Source: Cupriavidus sp. U2
Lineage (GTDB): Bacteria > Pseudomonadota > Gammaproteobacteria > Burkholderiales > Burkholderiaceae
DNA length: 64,000 nt
NCBI RefSeq assembly: GCF_009663685.2
Contig: NZ_RCOG02000018.1
Span: 59,256-123,255, forward strand
Reading direction: 5' to 3'
The notes under the pieces are model-generated. The model saw nothing but the letters and a program-made list of their open reading frames with translations, searched no databases and was not told where the DNA came from. Below are positions 32,317 to 41,254 of this stretch, piece by piece. The translations under genes were made by a program, and so were the position numbers. How positions within the stretch are numbered: position 1 is the stretch's first letter; every line of letters starts with the position of its first letter.

Positions 32317-33579
32317 ATGAATGATTTTTTCCATCGCCGCGAAGACGGCACCCTGACCGTCGAACAGGTACCGCTGGCGCGCATTGCCGCCGAATTCGGC
32401 ACGCCTGCCTACGTCTATTCGCGCGCGGCGCTGACCAAGGCGTACAACGCGTATGCCGCCGCCTGCAAGGGACGCAACGCGCACGTGCAGTACGCGGTCA
32501 AGGCCAACTCCAACCTGGCCGTGCTGCAGGTGTTCGCCAAGCTGGGTGCCGGCTTCGACATCGTGTCGGGCGGCGAGCTGCTGCGCGTGATTGCCGCCGG
32601 CGGCGACCCGCGCAAGGTGGTGTTTTCGGGCGTGGCCAAGAGCGAAGCCGACATGGCGCTGGCGCTCGAGCACGACGTGCGCGGCTTCAACGTGGAATCG
32701 ATTCCGGAACTAGATCGCCTGAACGCGGTGGCCGGCCGCCTGGGCAAGCGCGCCCGCGTGTCGCTGCGCATCAACCCAGACGTCGACGCAAAGACCCACC
32801 CCTATATTTCCACCGGCCTCAAGGGCAACAAGTTCGGCGTGGCGTTCGAGGACGTGCTGTCGACTTACCGCGCCGCCGCCGCGCTGCCGCACCTTGAAGT
32901 GACCGGCATCGATTGCCATATCGGATCGCAGATCACCGAAGTGGCGCCGTACCTGGAGGCGCTGGACAAGGTGCTCGACGTGGTGGAATCGCTCGAGGCC
33001 GAGGGCATCAAACTCGAACATATCGACGTAGGGGGCGGCCTGGGCATCACCTATGACGACGAGACCCCGCCGGACATCACCGGCTTTGCCACGACGCTGA
33101 TCGATCGCGTGGCCGCACGCGGCCACGGCCATCGCGAGGTGCTGTTCGAGCCGGGCCGCTCGCTGGTGGGCAATGCCGGCGCGCTGCTGACCCGCGTGGA
33201 ATTCCTGAAGCCCGGCGCGGCCAAGAACTTCTGCATCGTCGATGCCGCAATGAACGACCTGGCCCGACCGGCCATGTACGAGGCCTACCACCGCATCGAG
33301 CCGGTGGCGCCGCGTGCCGACACCGCCGTCACGTACGACGTGGTGGGTCCGGTATGCGAATCGGGCGACTGGCTCGGCCGCGACCGCGCGCTGGCGGTGC
33401 AGCCCGGCGACCTGCTGGCCGTGATGTCGGCCGGCGCCTATGGCTTCGTGATGAGTTCGAACTACAACACGCGCGGCCGCGCGGCCGAAGTGATGGTCGA
33501 TGGTGACACGGTGCACCTGGTGCGCGAGCGCGAGCTGCCGGCGGATCTGTTCCGCACCGAGCGCCTGCTGAAGGACTGA
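32317..33579 (+). CDS. lysA: diaminopimelate decarboxylase
   Basis: PLP enzyme that decarboxylates meso-diaminopimelate to lysine, the last step of lysine synthesis. The 420 residues show the PLP Lys in [10 protein letters not shown] (about residue 60), HIGSQITE, the Gly-rich [10 protein letters not shown] and [11 protein letters not shown] phosphate-binding loops, and the active-site Cys region [15 protein letters not shown] 32317-32319 is the first start that fits family alignments; the open frame extends much further upstream through lptM in another reading. It is followed by a strong terminator. Confidence 0.96.
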   Translation: MNDFFHRREDGTLTVEQVPLARIAAEFGTPAYVYSRAALTKAYNAYAAACKGRNAHVQYAVKANSNLAVLQVFAKLGAGFDIVSGGELLRVIAAGGDPRKVVFSGVAKSEADMALALEHDVRGFNVESIPELDRLNAVAGRLGKRARVSLRINPDVDAKTHPYISTGLKGNKFGVAFEDVLSTYRAAAALPHLEVTGIDCHIGSQITEVAPYLEALDKVLDVVESLEAEGIKLEHIDVGGGLGITYDDETPPDITGFATTLIDRVAARGHGHREVLFEPGRSLVGNAGALLTRVEFLKPGAAKNFCIVDAAMNDLARPAMYEAYHRIEPVAPRADTAVTYDVVGPVCESGDWLGRDRALAVQPGDLLAVMSAGAYGFVMSSNYNTRGRAAEVMVDGDTVHLVRERELPADLFRTERLLKD

Positions 33580-33610
33580 CCGCGCCAACGCAAGCCGAAA
33601 AATAAGGAAA

Positions 33611-33639
33611 GGGCGACATCGTTGGTGTCGCCCTTTTTT
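33611..33639. terminator. bidirectional terminator between lysA and msrQ
   Basis: Perfect 8-bp stem GGGCGACA/TGTCGCCC with a 7-base loop and six T on the plus strand; the minus strand side has TTTCCTTATTTTT. It serves both lysA and the msrPQ run. Confidence 0.88.
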
Positions 33640-34341
33640 CTATTGCGTGGCCACGGCGGCGGCGCGCGGCTTGCGCAACCACCACCAGATCCGCATGGCC
33701 AGCAGCACGAATACCACGGCCGCGTAGATCGAAACTTCTCCAAAATCGTGCTTGCCGGCCTTGTGCCACCAGTAGTGCAGGATGGCCAGCACGGCGATGG
33801 CGTAGATCGACCGATGCAGCGCCTGCCAACGCTTGCCGCCGAGCCAGCGGACCATGGCATTGGTCGACGTGACGGCCAGCGGAATCATCAGCATGAACGC
33901 CGCGAACCCCATCGTGATAAATGGCCGTTTGCCGATGTCCTTGATCATGTAAGCCACGTCAAACCCGCGGTCCACGGCGAGCCAGAGCAGGAAATGCTGC
34001 ACCGCGTAGAAAAACGTGAACAGGCCCAGCATCCGGCGCAGGCGCAGCAGCCAGTGCCAGCCCGTGAGCCGGCGCAGCGGCGTGATGGCCAGCGTCACGC
34101 AGAGCATGACGAGCGTCCACGTCCCCGTGGACCGGGTCACGAATTCGAGCGGATTGGCGCCGAACTGCGACGTCGCCCCGAGATACATCAGCCGCAGGAA
34201 CGGCAGCAGCGCCAGCAGCCAGACCAGCCCCTTCAGCGTCTTCACGCGCGCAGGCGCGAGCATGGCCAGACCACCGGCCCCGGGCCGGCTGCCTCGGGGC
34301 GCGCGTGCCTGCGCCGCCGCGCGCGGATCGCGCTCGGCCAT
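33640..34341 (-). CDS. msrQ: MsrQ, heme-binding membrane subunit of the MsrPQ system
   Basis: Inner-membrane b-type cytochrome that passes electrons from the respiratory chain or flavins to periplasmic MsrP for repair of oxidised methionines. The 233 residues contain about six membrane helices, with heme-ligand His candidates in RRMLGLFTFFYAVQHFLLWL, WQALHRSIYAIAVLAILHYWW. The N-terminal 28 residues are an Ala/Arg-rich extension, so a later start at MLAPARVK is possible. The start shares one base with the msrP stop (TGATG), so they are coupled. It ends at the lysA-facing terminator. Confidence 0.92.
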   Translation of the reverse strand: MAERDPRAAAQARAPRGSRPGAGGLAMLAPARVKTLKGLVWLLALLPFLRLMYLGATSQFGANPLEFVTRSTGTWTLVMLCVTLAITPLRRLTGWHWLLRLRRMLGLFTFFYAVQHFLLWLAVDRGFDVAYMIKDIGKRPFITMGFAAFMLMIPLAVTSTNAMVRWLGGKRWQALHRSIYAIAVLAILHYWWHKAGKHDFGEVSIYAAVVFVLLAMRIWWWLRKPRAAAVATQ

Positions 34342-35351
34342 CAGAAGTTCTTCCTCAAATCCATGCCCTGGTAGAGCGATGCCACCTGCGCGCCGTAGCC
34401 GTTGAACGGCAGCGTCTTGCGCTTGGGCGCGAATAGCGCGGAGAACCCGCCGCCGCCCTTGTCTTCGCCGATGCGGCGTTCGGTGGCCTGGCTCCAGCGC
34501 GGGTGATCGACGTCGGGGTTCACGTTCGAATAGAAGCCGTACTCGTTGGCGGCGGCCAGGTTCCAGCTGGTGGGCGGCTGCTTGTCGACGAAGCGGATCT
34601 TTACGATCGACTTGGCGCTCTTGAAGCCGTATTTCCACGGCAGAACCATCCGCACCGGCGCGCCGTTCTGGTTCGGCAGCACCTCGCCGTAGAGGCCGAA
34701 CGTCAGCAGCGCCAGCGGATGCATCGCCTCGTCCATGCGCAGGCCCTCGCTATACGGCCAGTCGAGCACGCCGCTGCTCAGGCCGGGCATCTGCTTCTTG
34801 TCCGCCAGCGTGATGAATTGCACGAACTTCGCCCCCGGCTGCGGTTCGACGCGCTTGATCAGCTCGGCCAGCGGATAGCCGATCCACGGAATCACCATCG
34901 ACCAGCCTTCCACGCAGCGCAGGCGGTAGACGCGTTCTTCCATCGGCGCGATCTTTAGCAGTTCGTCCAGGTCGTACACCTTGGGGTACTTGACCAGCCC
35001 TTCGACGGCCACTTGCCACGGGCGCGGCCGCAGCGTGCCGGCGTTGCGGGCCGGGTCCGACTTGTCGGTGCCGAACTCGTAGAAATTGTTGTAGGTCGTG
35101 ACGTCGGTGTACGGCGTGCGTCTTTCGGTCACGGCGTAGGCGTTGTTGAGCGTGGCGGGCAGCTTCGGCAGCTTGCCCGGCGCCTCCTGGGCGAACGCCT
35201 GGCGCGAGAACCACGGCGAAGCCAGGCCCGCTGCAGCAGCGGCACCGCCCATCGTCAGCAGGCGCCGGCGCGACCGATACAACGGTTCGGGCGTGATTTC
35301 CGACGCGGCGACATCGTCACCGCGCAACCATTTGGGGGAAGGAATCAGCAT
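34341..35351 (-). CDS. msrP: MsrP, molybdopterin methionine-sulfoxide reductase catalytic subunit
   Basis: Periplasmic molybdenum enzyme (formerly YedY) that reduces methionine sulfoxide in proteins. The 336 residues begin with a twin-arginine signal ([10 protein letters not shown], residues 27-36), then the sulfite-oxidase-type fold. The Mo-ligating Cys is the one in [20 protein letters not shown] (about residue 146), and conserved [18 protein letters not shown] follows. It sits 106 bases after an anti-sigma gene on the same strand, and directly before msrQ. MsrPQ repairs periplasmic proteins after hypochlorite or similar stress. Confidence 0.95.
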   Translation of the reverse strand: MLIPSPKWLRGDDVAASEITPEPLYRSRRRLLTMGGAAAAAGLASPWFSRQAFAQEAPGKLPKLPATLNNAYAVTERRTPYTDVTTYNNFYEFGTDKSDPARNAGTLRPRPWQVAVEGLVKYPKVYDLDELLKIAPMEERVYRLRCVEGWSMVIPWIGYPLAELIKRVEPQPGAKFVQFITLADKKQMPGLSSGVLDWPYSEGLRMDEAMHPLALLTFGLYGEVLPNQNGAPVRMVLPWKYGFKSAKSIVKIRFVDKQPPTSWNLAAANEYGFYSNVNPDVDHPRWSQATERRIGEDKGGGGFSALFAPKRKTLPFNGYGAQVASLYQGMDLRKNF

Positions 35352-35457
35352 GTTTCGCAGCGTTGGGTAGGACTTGCAGCATTGGACATCAAAAGCTGCC
35401 GGAAGGTGCGGAGCCGCCCGGATATCGGGTGATCAGGCGGACGGTCATGTGCCTGGG

Positions 35458-36291
35458 CTAACCCCGCTGGTATTGCTGGTAGACCGCCTGGGCCAGTGCC
35501 AGCAGCCGGTCGCGCTCCAGCGGACCCGCCAGGGCGAAGCCGAGATCGCGATCGACCCAGTAGAACGCCATGGTGGGGTGTCCGGCGGGATTTCGGGCCG
35601 GCGTGCGCGGCGGCAGCCGTTCGAGCCGGAAGGCGGTATCGGGCGTGCCCTGTGCCATGCGGCGCAGTTGCAGCGACACGCGCGTGCCAGCGTCGTCCTC
35701 GTACATCAGGATGGCCATCGGGCCGCCCTCGGAAGCGCCAAGGCGCCCGCCAATCAGCCGGAATCCCTGCGGATGGAGGTCTGGCACCTGCAACGATGCA
35801 CCGAGCCGTTTCGACAGCCAGGCAACCAGATGGGCCTCGTCGCTGGCGGGCACTTCGACCACGTGCCTGACTTCGGGCGCATAGACCACATAGCTGGCCA
35901 GCGCCTCGCGCGCAAAACGCTCCATCGGCGCGACGGCCACGGCATCGGCCCCAACATGATCGCGGGCGTACCAGCCGCCGGCGGCACCCGCCACCAGCGC
36001 ACACAGGCTGGCAGCCAGCGCCAGCGGCCACGCCAGGCGCGCCGTGGTCGCGTGGCCGCCCTGCCCGTGCAGTTCGCGCGGCAGCGCAGCCAGCGGCACG
36101 GCCTCGTTCAGCACGCCATCCAGTCCGGCATGCAGCGCGGCGGCCTGCTGCCGCCAGGCTTCCACCTTGCTCGCCGCCTCGGCGTCGGCCGCCAGGAATG
36201 CCTCGACGGCGGCGCGGCGCGGACCGTGCAACTGGCCATCGGCATAGGCGTGAAGATCGGCTTCGCTCACCGGCGTCTGGGGGCTCATCAT
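35458..36291 (-). CDS. anti-sigma factor, single-membrane-span, no zinc cysteines
   Basis: Likely inner-membrane anti-sigma factor for the adjacent ECF sigma. In the 277 residues an N-terminal helical region (ADLHAYADGQLHGPRRAAVEAFLAADAEAASKVEAW) resembles the anti-sigma domain, but the His-Cys-Cys zinc ligands of classical ZAS proteins are absent. A membrane span (ARLAWPLALAASLCALVAGAAGGWYA) precedes a periplasmic domain of about 150 residues with mixed strands. It overlaps the sigma gene stop by four bases, the strongest evidence for its role. The signal it senses is unknown. Confidence 0.82.
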   Translation of the reverse strand: MMSPQTPVSEADLHAYADGQLHGPRRAAVEAFLAADAEAASKVEAWRQQAAALHAGLDGVLNEAVPLAALPRELHGQGGHATTARLAWPLALAASLCALVAGAAGGWYARDHVGADAVAVAPMERFAREALASYVVYAPEVRHVVEVPASDEAHLVAWLSKRLGASLQVPDLHPQGFRLIGGRLGASEGGPMAILMYEDDAGTRVSLQLRRMAQGTPDTAFRLERLPPRTPARNPAGHPTMAFYWVDRDLGFALAGPLERDRLLALAQAVYQQYQRG

Positions 36292-36821
36292 TTCACCCGT
36301 TGCAGCACATTCGGCGCCGCAACGTCCTTCGCGCCGCCGTCGAGCAGGCGGCGCATCTGTTCACGGGCACGGCTCAGGCGTGACATCACCGTGCCGGCCG
36401 GGATTTCAAGCACCTGGGCCGCTTCCGCATACGAAAACTGCTCCAGGCTGACCAGCAGCAATACGGCCCGCTGGGCTTCCGGCAGGGCGGCCAGCGCCCT
36501 GATCAGGTCGCGCCGCAGGCCTGGATCGTCGCCGGGCACCGCCACGTCCGGCGGTTCGTCGGTCACGCTGACCAGATCCGCGCGGCGCAGCCCGTTCAGG
36601 CGCAACCGGTGCATCAGCGTCAGCAACCAGGGCAGCAGGCCGTCGGCACCGTCGCCCCAGAGCGATCCGGGACGCAGGCGGAATCGCCAACGGTAGCGCA
36701 GGGCCCGCTCCAGCGTGTCCTGCACCAGATCGTCGGCCAGCGCGGCGTCGCCGGTCAGGCCGCGCGCGTGGCGCCGCAGCCGCGGCGCCAGCGCCACCAG
36801 TTGGCGCTCGAATCCGTCCAT
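36288..36821 (-). CDS. ECF RNA polymerase sigma factor
   Basis: Extracytoplasmic-function sigma factor of 177 residues with only regions 2 and 4. Region 2 is seen in DAALADDLVQDTLERALRYRW, with the -10-recognition part shortened, and region 4 in LPEAQRAVLLLVSLEQFSYAEAAQVLEIPAGTVMSRLSRAREQMRRLL, a clear helix-turn-helix for -35 contact. The linker between them holds an unusual Trp/Gly-rich stretch (RPGSLWGDGADGLLPW). The stop overlaps the anti-sigma start, and a lipoprotein gene lies 34 bases upstream, so sigma is the second gene of the run. Confidence 0.9.
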   Translation of the reverse strand: MDGFERQLVALAPRLRRHARGLTGDAALADDLVQDTLERALRYRWRFRLRPGSLWGDGADGLLPWLLTLMHRLRLNGLRRADLVSVTDEPPDVAVPGDDPGLRRDLIRALAALPEAQRAVLLLVSLEQFSYAEAAQVLEIPAGTVMSRLSRAREQMRRLLDGGAKDVAAPNVLQRVK

Positions 36822-36855
36822 GCGCGGGTTGCCTTGCGTTCAGGCGCCCGAAAAA

Positions 36856-37281
36856 TCAGGGCTTCGCCACGTGCCAGACGTTGTTGAGGTTGTCGCCAGT
36901 CCGGTCGCCCGGCTTGGCATCTTTGGCAAAGCGGTACAGCGGCATGCCCTTGTAGGCGTACTGGCGCGTACCGTCGTCACGCGTGATGACCGAGTAGCTG
37001 CCCGACGCCGTCTTGCCCGGCTCTGCCAGCAGCGGCGGCCAGTTGGTGGCGCACATGCCGTTGCAGACGCTCTTGCCACCGTTGGCGGGGTCGCGATCGA
37101 ACGTGTAGAGCGTCAGGCCCTGCGGATCGGTCAGCACGCCGTTGGTCACCTTGACGGTCGGCGGCATTTCGCTGGCCCCACCCATGCCCATGCTGGAACA
37201 GCCGGCCAGCAGGACCGTTGCGGCGCCTGCGGCGATAACGAGCGGGCGAAGTACGGATGCAGCAGTGTGACGAGTATTCAT
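36856..37281 (-). CDS. secreted-repeat lipoprotein (COG4315/PF03640 type)
   Basis: Predicted outer- or inner-membrane lipoprotein of 141 residues, function unknown. A type II signal ends in lipobox VLLAGC (Cys28), followed by a short Met-containing linker (SSMGMGGASEM) and two copies of the family repeat: LTDPQGLTLYTFDRDPANGGKSVCNGMCATNWPPLLA and YAYKGMPLYRFAKDAKPGDRTGDNLNNVWHV. The CxxxC pair (CNGMC) is conserved in the family. It is the promoter-proximal gene upstream of the ECF sigma, so it is a likely sigma target. Confidence 0.85.
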   Translation of the reverse strand: MNTRHTAASVLRPLVIAAGAATVLLAGCSSMGMGGASEMPPTVKVTNGVLTDPQGLTLYTFDRDPANGGKSVCNGMCATNWPPLLAEPGKTASGSYSVITRDDGTRQYAYKGMPLYRFAKDAKPGDRTGDNLNNVWHVAKP

Positions 37282-37303
37282 CTTCAGGTCTCCTTCTCCG
37301 GGG

Positions 37304-37324
37304 CGGTGCCGACCGTCGGCACCG
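37304..37324. promoter_or_regulatory. 21-bp palindrome in the lipoprotein leader
   Basis: Perfect inverted repeat with 10-base arms (CGGTGCCGAC/GTCGGCACCG) and a single centre base, 22 bases upstream of the lipoprotein ATG. It could be an operator or, as RNA, a 5' hairpin beside the ribosome-binding site (GGAG at about 37289). Confidence 0.5.
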
Positions 37325-37334
37325 TGTCCCTTCA

Positions 37335-37363
37335 GTAAACACCGGATGTGACGTCCTTATTCC
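37335..37363 (-). promoter_or_regulatory. possible ECF-type promoter before the lipoprotein gene
   Basis: Minus strand: GGAATAA at 37357-37363, 14 bases, then GTGTTTAC at 37335-37342. The GGAAT-type -35 fits many ECF sigma factors and would make the operon autoregulated. The -10 assignment is tentative. Confidence 0.35.
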
Positions 37364-37421
37364 GTTTGGACCGAAAAAAAGTGGCGCCTTCCTGCTACCT
37401 GTGCAGTTTAAGACGCCTGAA

Positions 37422-37454
37422 AAAACAAAAAGCCTGTCGCAAGGACAGGCTTTT
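37422..37454 (-). terminator. terminator of ccsB
   Basis: Stem AAAAGCCTGTC/GACAGGCTTTT with loop GCAAG; the minus strand continues as T5-G-T6. It lies 23 bases past the ccsB stop. Confidence 0.88.
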
Positions 37455-37476
37455 CGATCGGTAGACGGCTGGCGAA

Positions 37477-38700
37477 TCAGAGTTCGCCGTAGCTATGCAG
37501 GCCGGACAGGAACATGTTCACGCCCAGGAACGCAAAGGTGGTGACCAGCAGGCCGACCAGCGCCCACCAGGCCGCCACCGTACCGCGCAGCCCCTTCATC
37601 AGCCGCATGTGCAGCCATGCCGCGTAGTTCAGCCAGACGATCAGCGCCCAGGTTTCCTTCGGGTCCCAGCTCCAGTAGCCGCCCCATGCCTCGGCCGCCC
37701 ACAGCGCGCCAAGGATCGTGGCGATCGTGAAGAAGGCAAACCCAACGGCAATGGCCTTGTACATCACATCATCAAGCAACTCCAGCGACGGCAGGCGCTC
37801 CGCCAGGATGCCGCGCTGCTTGAGCAGGTACGCCACGGACACCATCGCAGCCAGCGCGAACGTGCCATAGCCGATGAAGTTGGCCGGGACGTGGATCTTC
37901 ATCCACCAGCTTTGCAGTGCCGGCACCAGCGGCTGGATCTCCTGCGCATTGCGGGTGACCGTGTACCAGAGCAGGAATCCCACCGCCGCCGACACCACCA
38001 GCATCACGAACGGCCCCAACGCCCGCGTGGCGTAGCGGCGCTCGTAGTACAGGTAGAACAGCGACGTGATCAGCGTGAAGAGAACAAAGACCTCGTAGAG
38101 GTTCGAGATAGGAATATGGCCAATATCGGCGCCGATCAGGTACGACTCGTACCAGCGCACCATCAGGCCCGTAAAGCCCAGCACCACGGCCGCCCAGCAC
38201 AGCTTGCTGCCAAGGCTCGACCCGGTGTCCGACCGGGAGGCAAACCCGACCCAGTAGAACACCGTCGACAGGAAGACCAGGGCGCTCATCCACAGGATGG
38301 CCGACTGGCTCGACAGGAAGTACTTGAGGAAGAACGCCTGCTCGGCGCGCGCCAGGTTGCCCTGGTACATCTGGATGGCAAGCAGCGACAGCACCGCGAT
38401 GCCGACCATCAGCGGCCGCACCGCCTTCCAGTGCCATCCAAGCAGCGCGAACGTGGGCACGGCGGCAATCAGCACGGCCTTGTCGTACACGTTCATCCAG
38501 TGGCCATAGCGCGTCAGCGCAAAGCCGGCGCCCAATACCAGCAGCACGGCAAACGCCCAGTCAACCCAGGTCAGGCGGCGCAGAAAGGACGGTTCGAGGA
38601 AATCGGCTTCGAGCTGTAGCGGGTCGTGCGACACATTGCCGGATGCGGCATTTTGTCGCGGCGTCAGGCCCGAGGAGGCGTGGTTGAGATTGGAGGACAT
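37477..38700 (-). CDS. ccsB: cytochrome c maturation protein CcsB (heme-handling, WWD domain)
   Basis: Integral membrane component of System II cytochrome c biogenesis (also called CcsA/ResC), which exports and holds heme for attachment to apocytochromes. The 407 residues contain about eight membrane helices and the tryptophan-rich WWD signature in AWGGYWSWDPKETWALIVWLNYAAWLHMR near residue 330, with His ligands flanking it. It follows resB after 105 bases and ends at a terminator. System II rather than the Ccm System I is typical for Burkholderiaceae. Confidence 0.92.
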   Translation of the reverse strand: MSSNLNHASSGLTPRQNAASGNVSHDPLQLEADFLEPSFLRRLTWVDWAFAVLLVLGAGFALTRYGHWMNVYDKAVLIAAVPTFALLGWHWKAVRPLMVGIAVLSLLAIQMYQGNLARAEQAFFLKYFLSSQSAILWMSALVFLSTVFYWVGFASRSDTGSSLGSKLCWAAVVLGFTGLMVRWYESYLIGADIGHIPISNLYEVFVLFTLITSLFYLYYERRYATRALGPFVMLVVSAAVGFLLWYTVTRNAQEIQPLVPALQSWWMKIHVPANFIGYGTFALAAMVSVAYLLKQRGILAERLPSLELLDDVMYKAIAVGFAFFTIATILGALWAAEAWGGYWSWDPKETWALIVWLNYAAWLHMRLMKGLRGTVAAWWALVGLLVTTFAFLGVNMFLSGLHSYGEL

Positions 38701-38805
38701 GGCATTCCTGCTCTGCGGTGCGATGCACCTGTAATGTCTGCGGTATCAACGTGGCGCGGCAGGCCGGGGTTCTGGTACTTCCGGCCGCCGGAAACCCTCT
38801 TTCTA

Positions 38806-41058
38806 CTATAGCGACGGCCTCTGCCTATCATCGGGCCCTGATGCATCCGATTGCGGTGCCGGCGGCGACATCGGCGAGGCGCCATCCGCTGGCACAGGTG
38901 TCACTTCCGCGCCCACGGCACGGCCAACATCATCGCGCAATGTGACGAATTCCTTTTCGAAATCCATCGTGCGGCGCTGCGTCGACATGGCCATCAGCAC
39001 ATGGCTGCCGGCGGAGTTTCCGGCGTCGTCCGGTTGCTTGTCCTTGATCCAGATCCAGACGCGGCGTTCGCGGATATAGAACATCGCGAACACGCCCAGC
39101 ACCAGCAGCAGGCAGCCAAGATACACGATGTTCTTGCCCGGCGCACGGGTCATCTGGAACACGCTGGCCTTGACCTCCTGGAAGTCGTCGAGCTGCAGAA
39201 ATACGGGCGCCGCGTAGAAGAAACTGTCCGACAGCGCGTTGATGGCCTGCTGCAGGAACTGGCTGCTCTGGGCGTCGTTGGCGATCACGGGCAGCTTGTC
39301 CTGCTCGCGTGCCAGTTGCCACAGTTCCCACATCGATCCATTGAGAATCTTCAGCAGGACGTCGGCCGCCTTCTGCTGCTCGCTTTGCGGCACCGATTTT
39401 TCGAGGAAGGCCGCGATCGCGGTGAAGCCTCCGGGAGGCGCATCGGCCGACGAGCGCGTGGCGCCGGCAAACAGGTCCATGGCCCGCTGGGCGCTTTCGG
39501 CCAGTTGCTTGCGCAGCGTTGCCTTGTCGTCGCCGGGCATCGACACGGCCGCAAAGCGACGCGCCGCCTCGCCACGCATGGCACTGCTTTGCAGCGCGGC
39601 GCGCAGGCGCATCCAGTCGGCCACGCTGCGCTGGTCGTCGGCGGGAATACGCAGGTAGCGGAACTGTTCGCTCGGCGAATCGCGCATGCCGGCCAGGAAC
39701 ACGGTCTGGCCGTCGAGTTGCACCGGCAGCATGTAGTTGTTGAACTCGCGCGCCTGTCCGGTGCGGTCGCGCAGCTTGTACTGGACCGACGGGCCGACAT
39801 TGCGCAGGTTCTTGTCCTTGTCCAGGCTGGCCGCCGCACCCAGATGCTGCTCCAGCGCACCCAGCGACGACTTGCGCGCCACCCCGCGCACATCGGCCTT
39901 GCCCGACGCATCGGTCACGGTCTCGACGTTGATTTGCCGGAAATCGCTGAATTCGACGGTCAGGCTGTCCTGGTCGGCAGCCGTGCCGGTGCCGGTCAGC
40001 GCCACATTGCCGCCCACCGTGCCCGCGATCGGGAAAGTGCCATGGCTGCTGCCCGTCATCGGATAGCCGACGAACTTCAGTTTCGAGCCGCCGTCCTCGA
40101 AGCTGGACTGGTAGATGGCCACGCCATCGACGATCAGCGGTTCGTTTACCTTGATCGTCGCCTCGGTGCGCTTGCCCGTGGCACGATCGGTCACGACCAC
40201 ATCCGACGCGAACAGCTTCGGCATGCCGGTGGAGTAGTAGTCGACCGTGAACTTCTTGAGCATGATCGTGAACGGCAGGTCCTGCACCAGCGCGCCATCG
40301 GCGATGTTCAGGATGGCCGTGGAGACGGTGGCCCCCTCCGGCACGAACGCATTGCCGCGGAATCCCGGGTTGGCGGGCGACAGCCGGTGCCTGGCAGGAA
40401 TCTCGCTGATGATGGCGTTGCCGGCGATCGGCGTCTTGCCGCCGAACCACATCTGGGCGCGGATCAGCATGTCGCCGTCCAGCAGGCCACCCACGCAGAT
40501 CACGACGATGGCCGTGTGCGCCAGGATGTAGCCCAGCTTGTTGGCAGCGCCCGCCTTGGCGGCCAGCAGCGTTGCGCCGTCATGTTCCACCGGCTTGACG
40601 CGGTATCCGCGGTTGCGCAGCAGCGCACCCAGGCGGCCTGCCGCTTCCGCACGGCCGCGCGGCGCCTCATATTCGCCGCGATGATGGAACGCCCGCAGGC
40701 TGCGCTCGCGCACATGATCCTTCCACGAGCGCATGTCGACGATCATCTTCGGGGCGTTGCGCGCAATACACAACGACGTGGAGATCACCAGGAATGCCAG
40801 GATCAGCAGGAACCACCACGAGCTGTACACCTTCTGCAGCGACAGCGCGTGGAACAGGTCCGCCCAGAACGGCCCGAACTGGTTCACGTAGTTCGGGTAC
40901 GGTTCGTTCTGCTTGAGCACGGTGCCGATGATGCTGGCGATGGCAATCACCGTCAGCAGCGTGATCGCGAAGCGCATCGAGGACAGCAGCTCGACGGCAT
41001 CGCGCAGCACGCGGTGTTGGGTCTTCAGGTGCAGCCCTGAAGTGGATGGGGTCGACAT
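38806..41058 (-). CDS. resB: cytochrome c biogenesis protein ResB
   Basis: Large ResB/Ccs1-type membrane protein that works with CcsB in System II maturation, holding apocytochrome c and heme. The 750 residues have three N-terminal membrane helices (MRFAITLLTVIAIASIIGTVL; WWFLLILAFLVISTSLCIAR; a third before GLLDGDMLI) with the conserved NEPYPNYVNQFGPFW, a large periplasmic domain of about 450 residues and a final helix (IVYLGCLLLVLGVFAMFYI). The start is ATG 41056-41058; the longer frame to 41202 lacks family content. The last 50 residues are Pro/Ser-rich. Confidence 0.93.
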   Translation of the reverse strand: MSTPSTSGLHLKTQHRVLRDAVELLSSMRFAITLLTVIAIASIIGTVLKQNEPYPNYVNQFGPFWADLFHALSLQKVYSSWWFLLILAFLVISTSLCIARNAPKMIVDMRSWKDHVRERSLRAFHHRGEYEAPRGRAEAAGRLGALLRNRGYRVKPVEHDGATLLAAKAGAANKLGYILAHTAIVVICVGGLLDGDMLIRAQMWFGGKTPIAGNAIISEIPARHRLSPANPGFRGNAFVPEGATVSTAILNIADGALVQDLPFTIMLKKFTVDYYSTGMPKLFASDVVVTDRATGKRTEATIKVNEPLIVDGVAIYQSSFEDGGSKLKFVGYPMTGSSHGTFPIAGTVGGNVALTGTGTAADQDSLTVEFSDFRQINVETVTDASGKADVRGVARKSSLGALEQHLGAAASLDKDKNLRNVGPSVQYKLRDRTGQAREFNNYMLPVQLDGQTVFLAGMRDSPSEQFRYLRIPADDQRSVADWMRLRAALQSSAMRGEAARRFAAVSMPGDDKATLRKQLAESAQRAMDLFAGATRSSADAPPGGFTAIAAFLEKSVPQSEQQKAADVLLKILNGSMWELWQLAREQDKLPVIANDAQSSQFLQQAINALSDSFFYAAPVFLQLDDFQEVKASVFQMTRAPGKNIVYLGCLLLVLGVFAMFYIRERRVWIWIKDKQPDDAGNSAGSHVLMAMSTQRRTMDFEKEFVTLRDDVGRAVGAEVTPVPADGASPMSPPAPQSDASGPDDRQRPSL

Positions 41059-41142
41059 GTGCGGTAAAGCCTGAAAGCCGTGTGGCGCCAATAGGGTTGG
41101 CGCCAGGGTTGCGCGCCGATGTGACGCGATGTGGTGCCGCTC

Positions 41143-41184
41143 AAAATGAAAAAGGGTGGACATGCTTTGGCAAGCAGGCCACCC
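41143..41184 (-). terminator. terminator downstream of cytochrome c4
   Basis: Bipartite stem: outer GGGTGG/CCACCC and inner TGCTT/AAGCA, with five T after it on the minus strand. It separates the cytochrome c4 gene from resB, so resB probably has its own promoter. Confidence 0.6.
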
Positions 41185-41254
41185 TCTTCGATTGTTGCCC
41201 ACGCGTCCGGTTCATCCCCCGAGGGATGCGCCGGACACGCAGGCCTGATACGAC

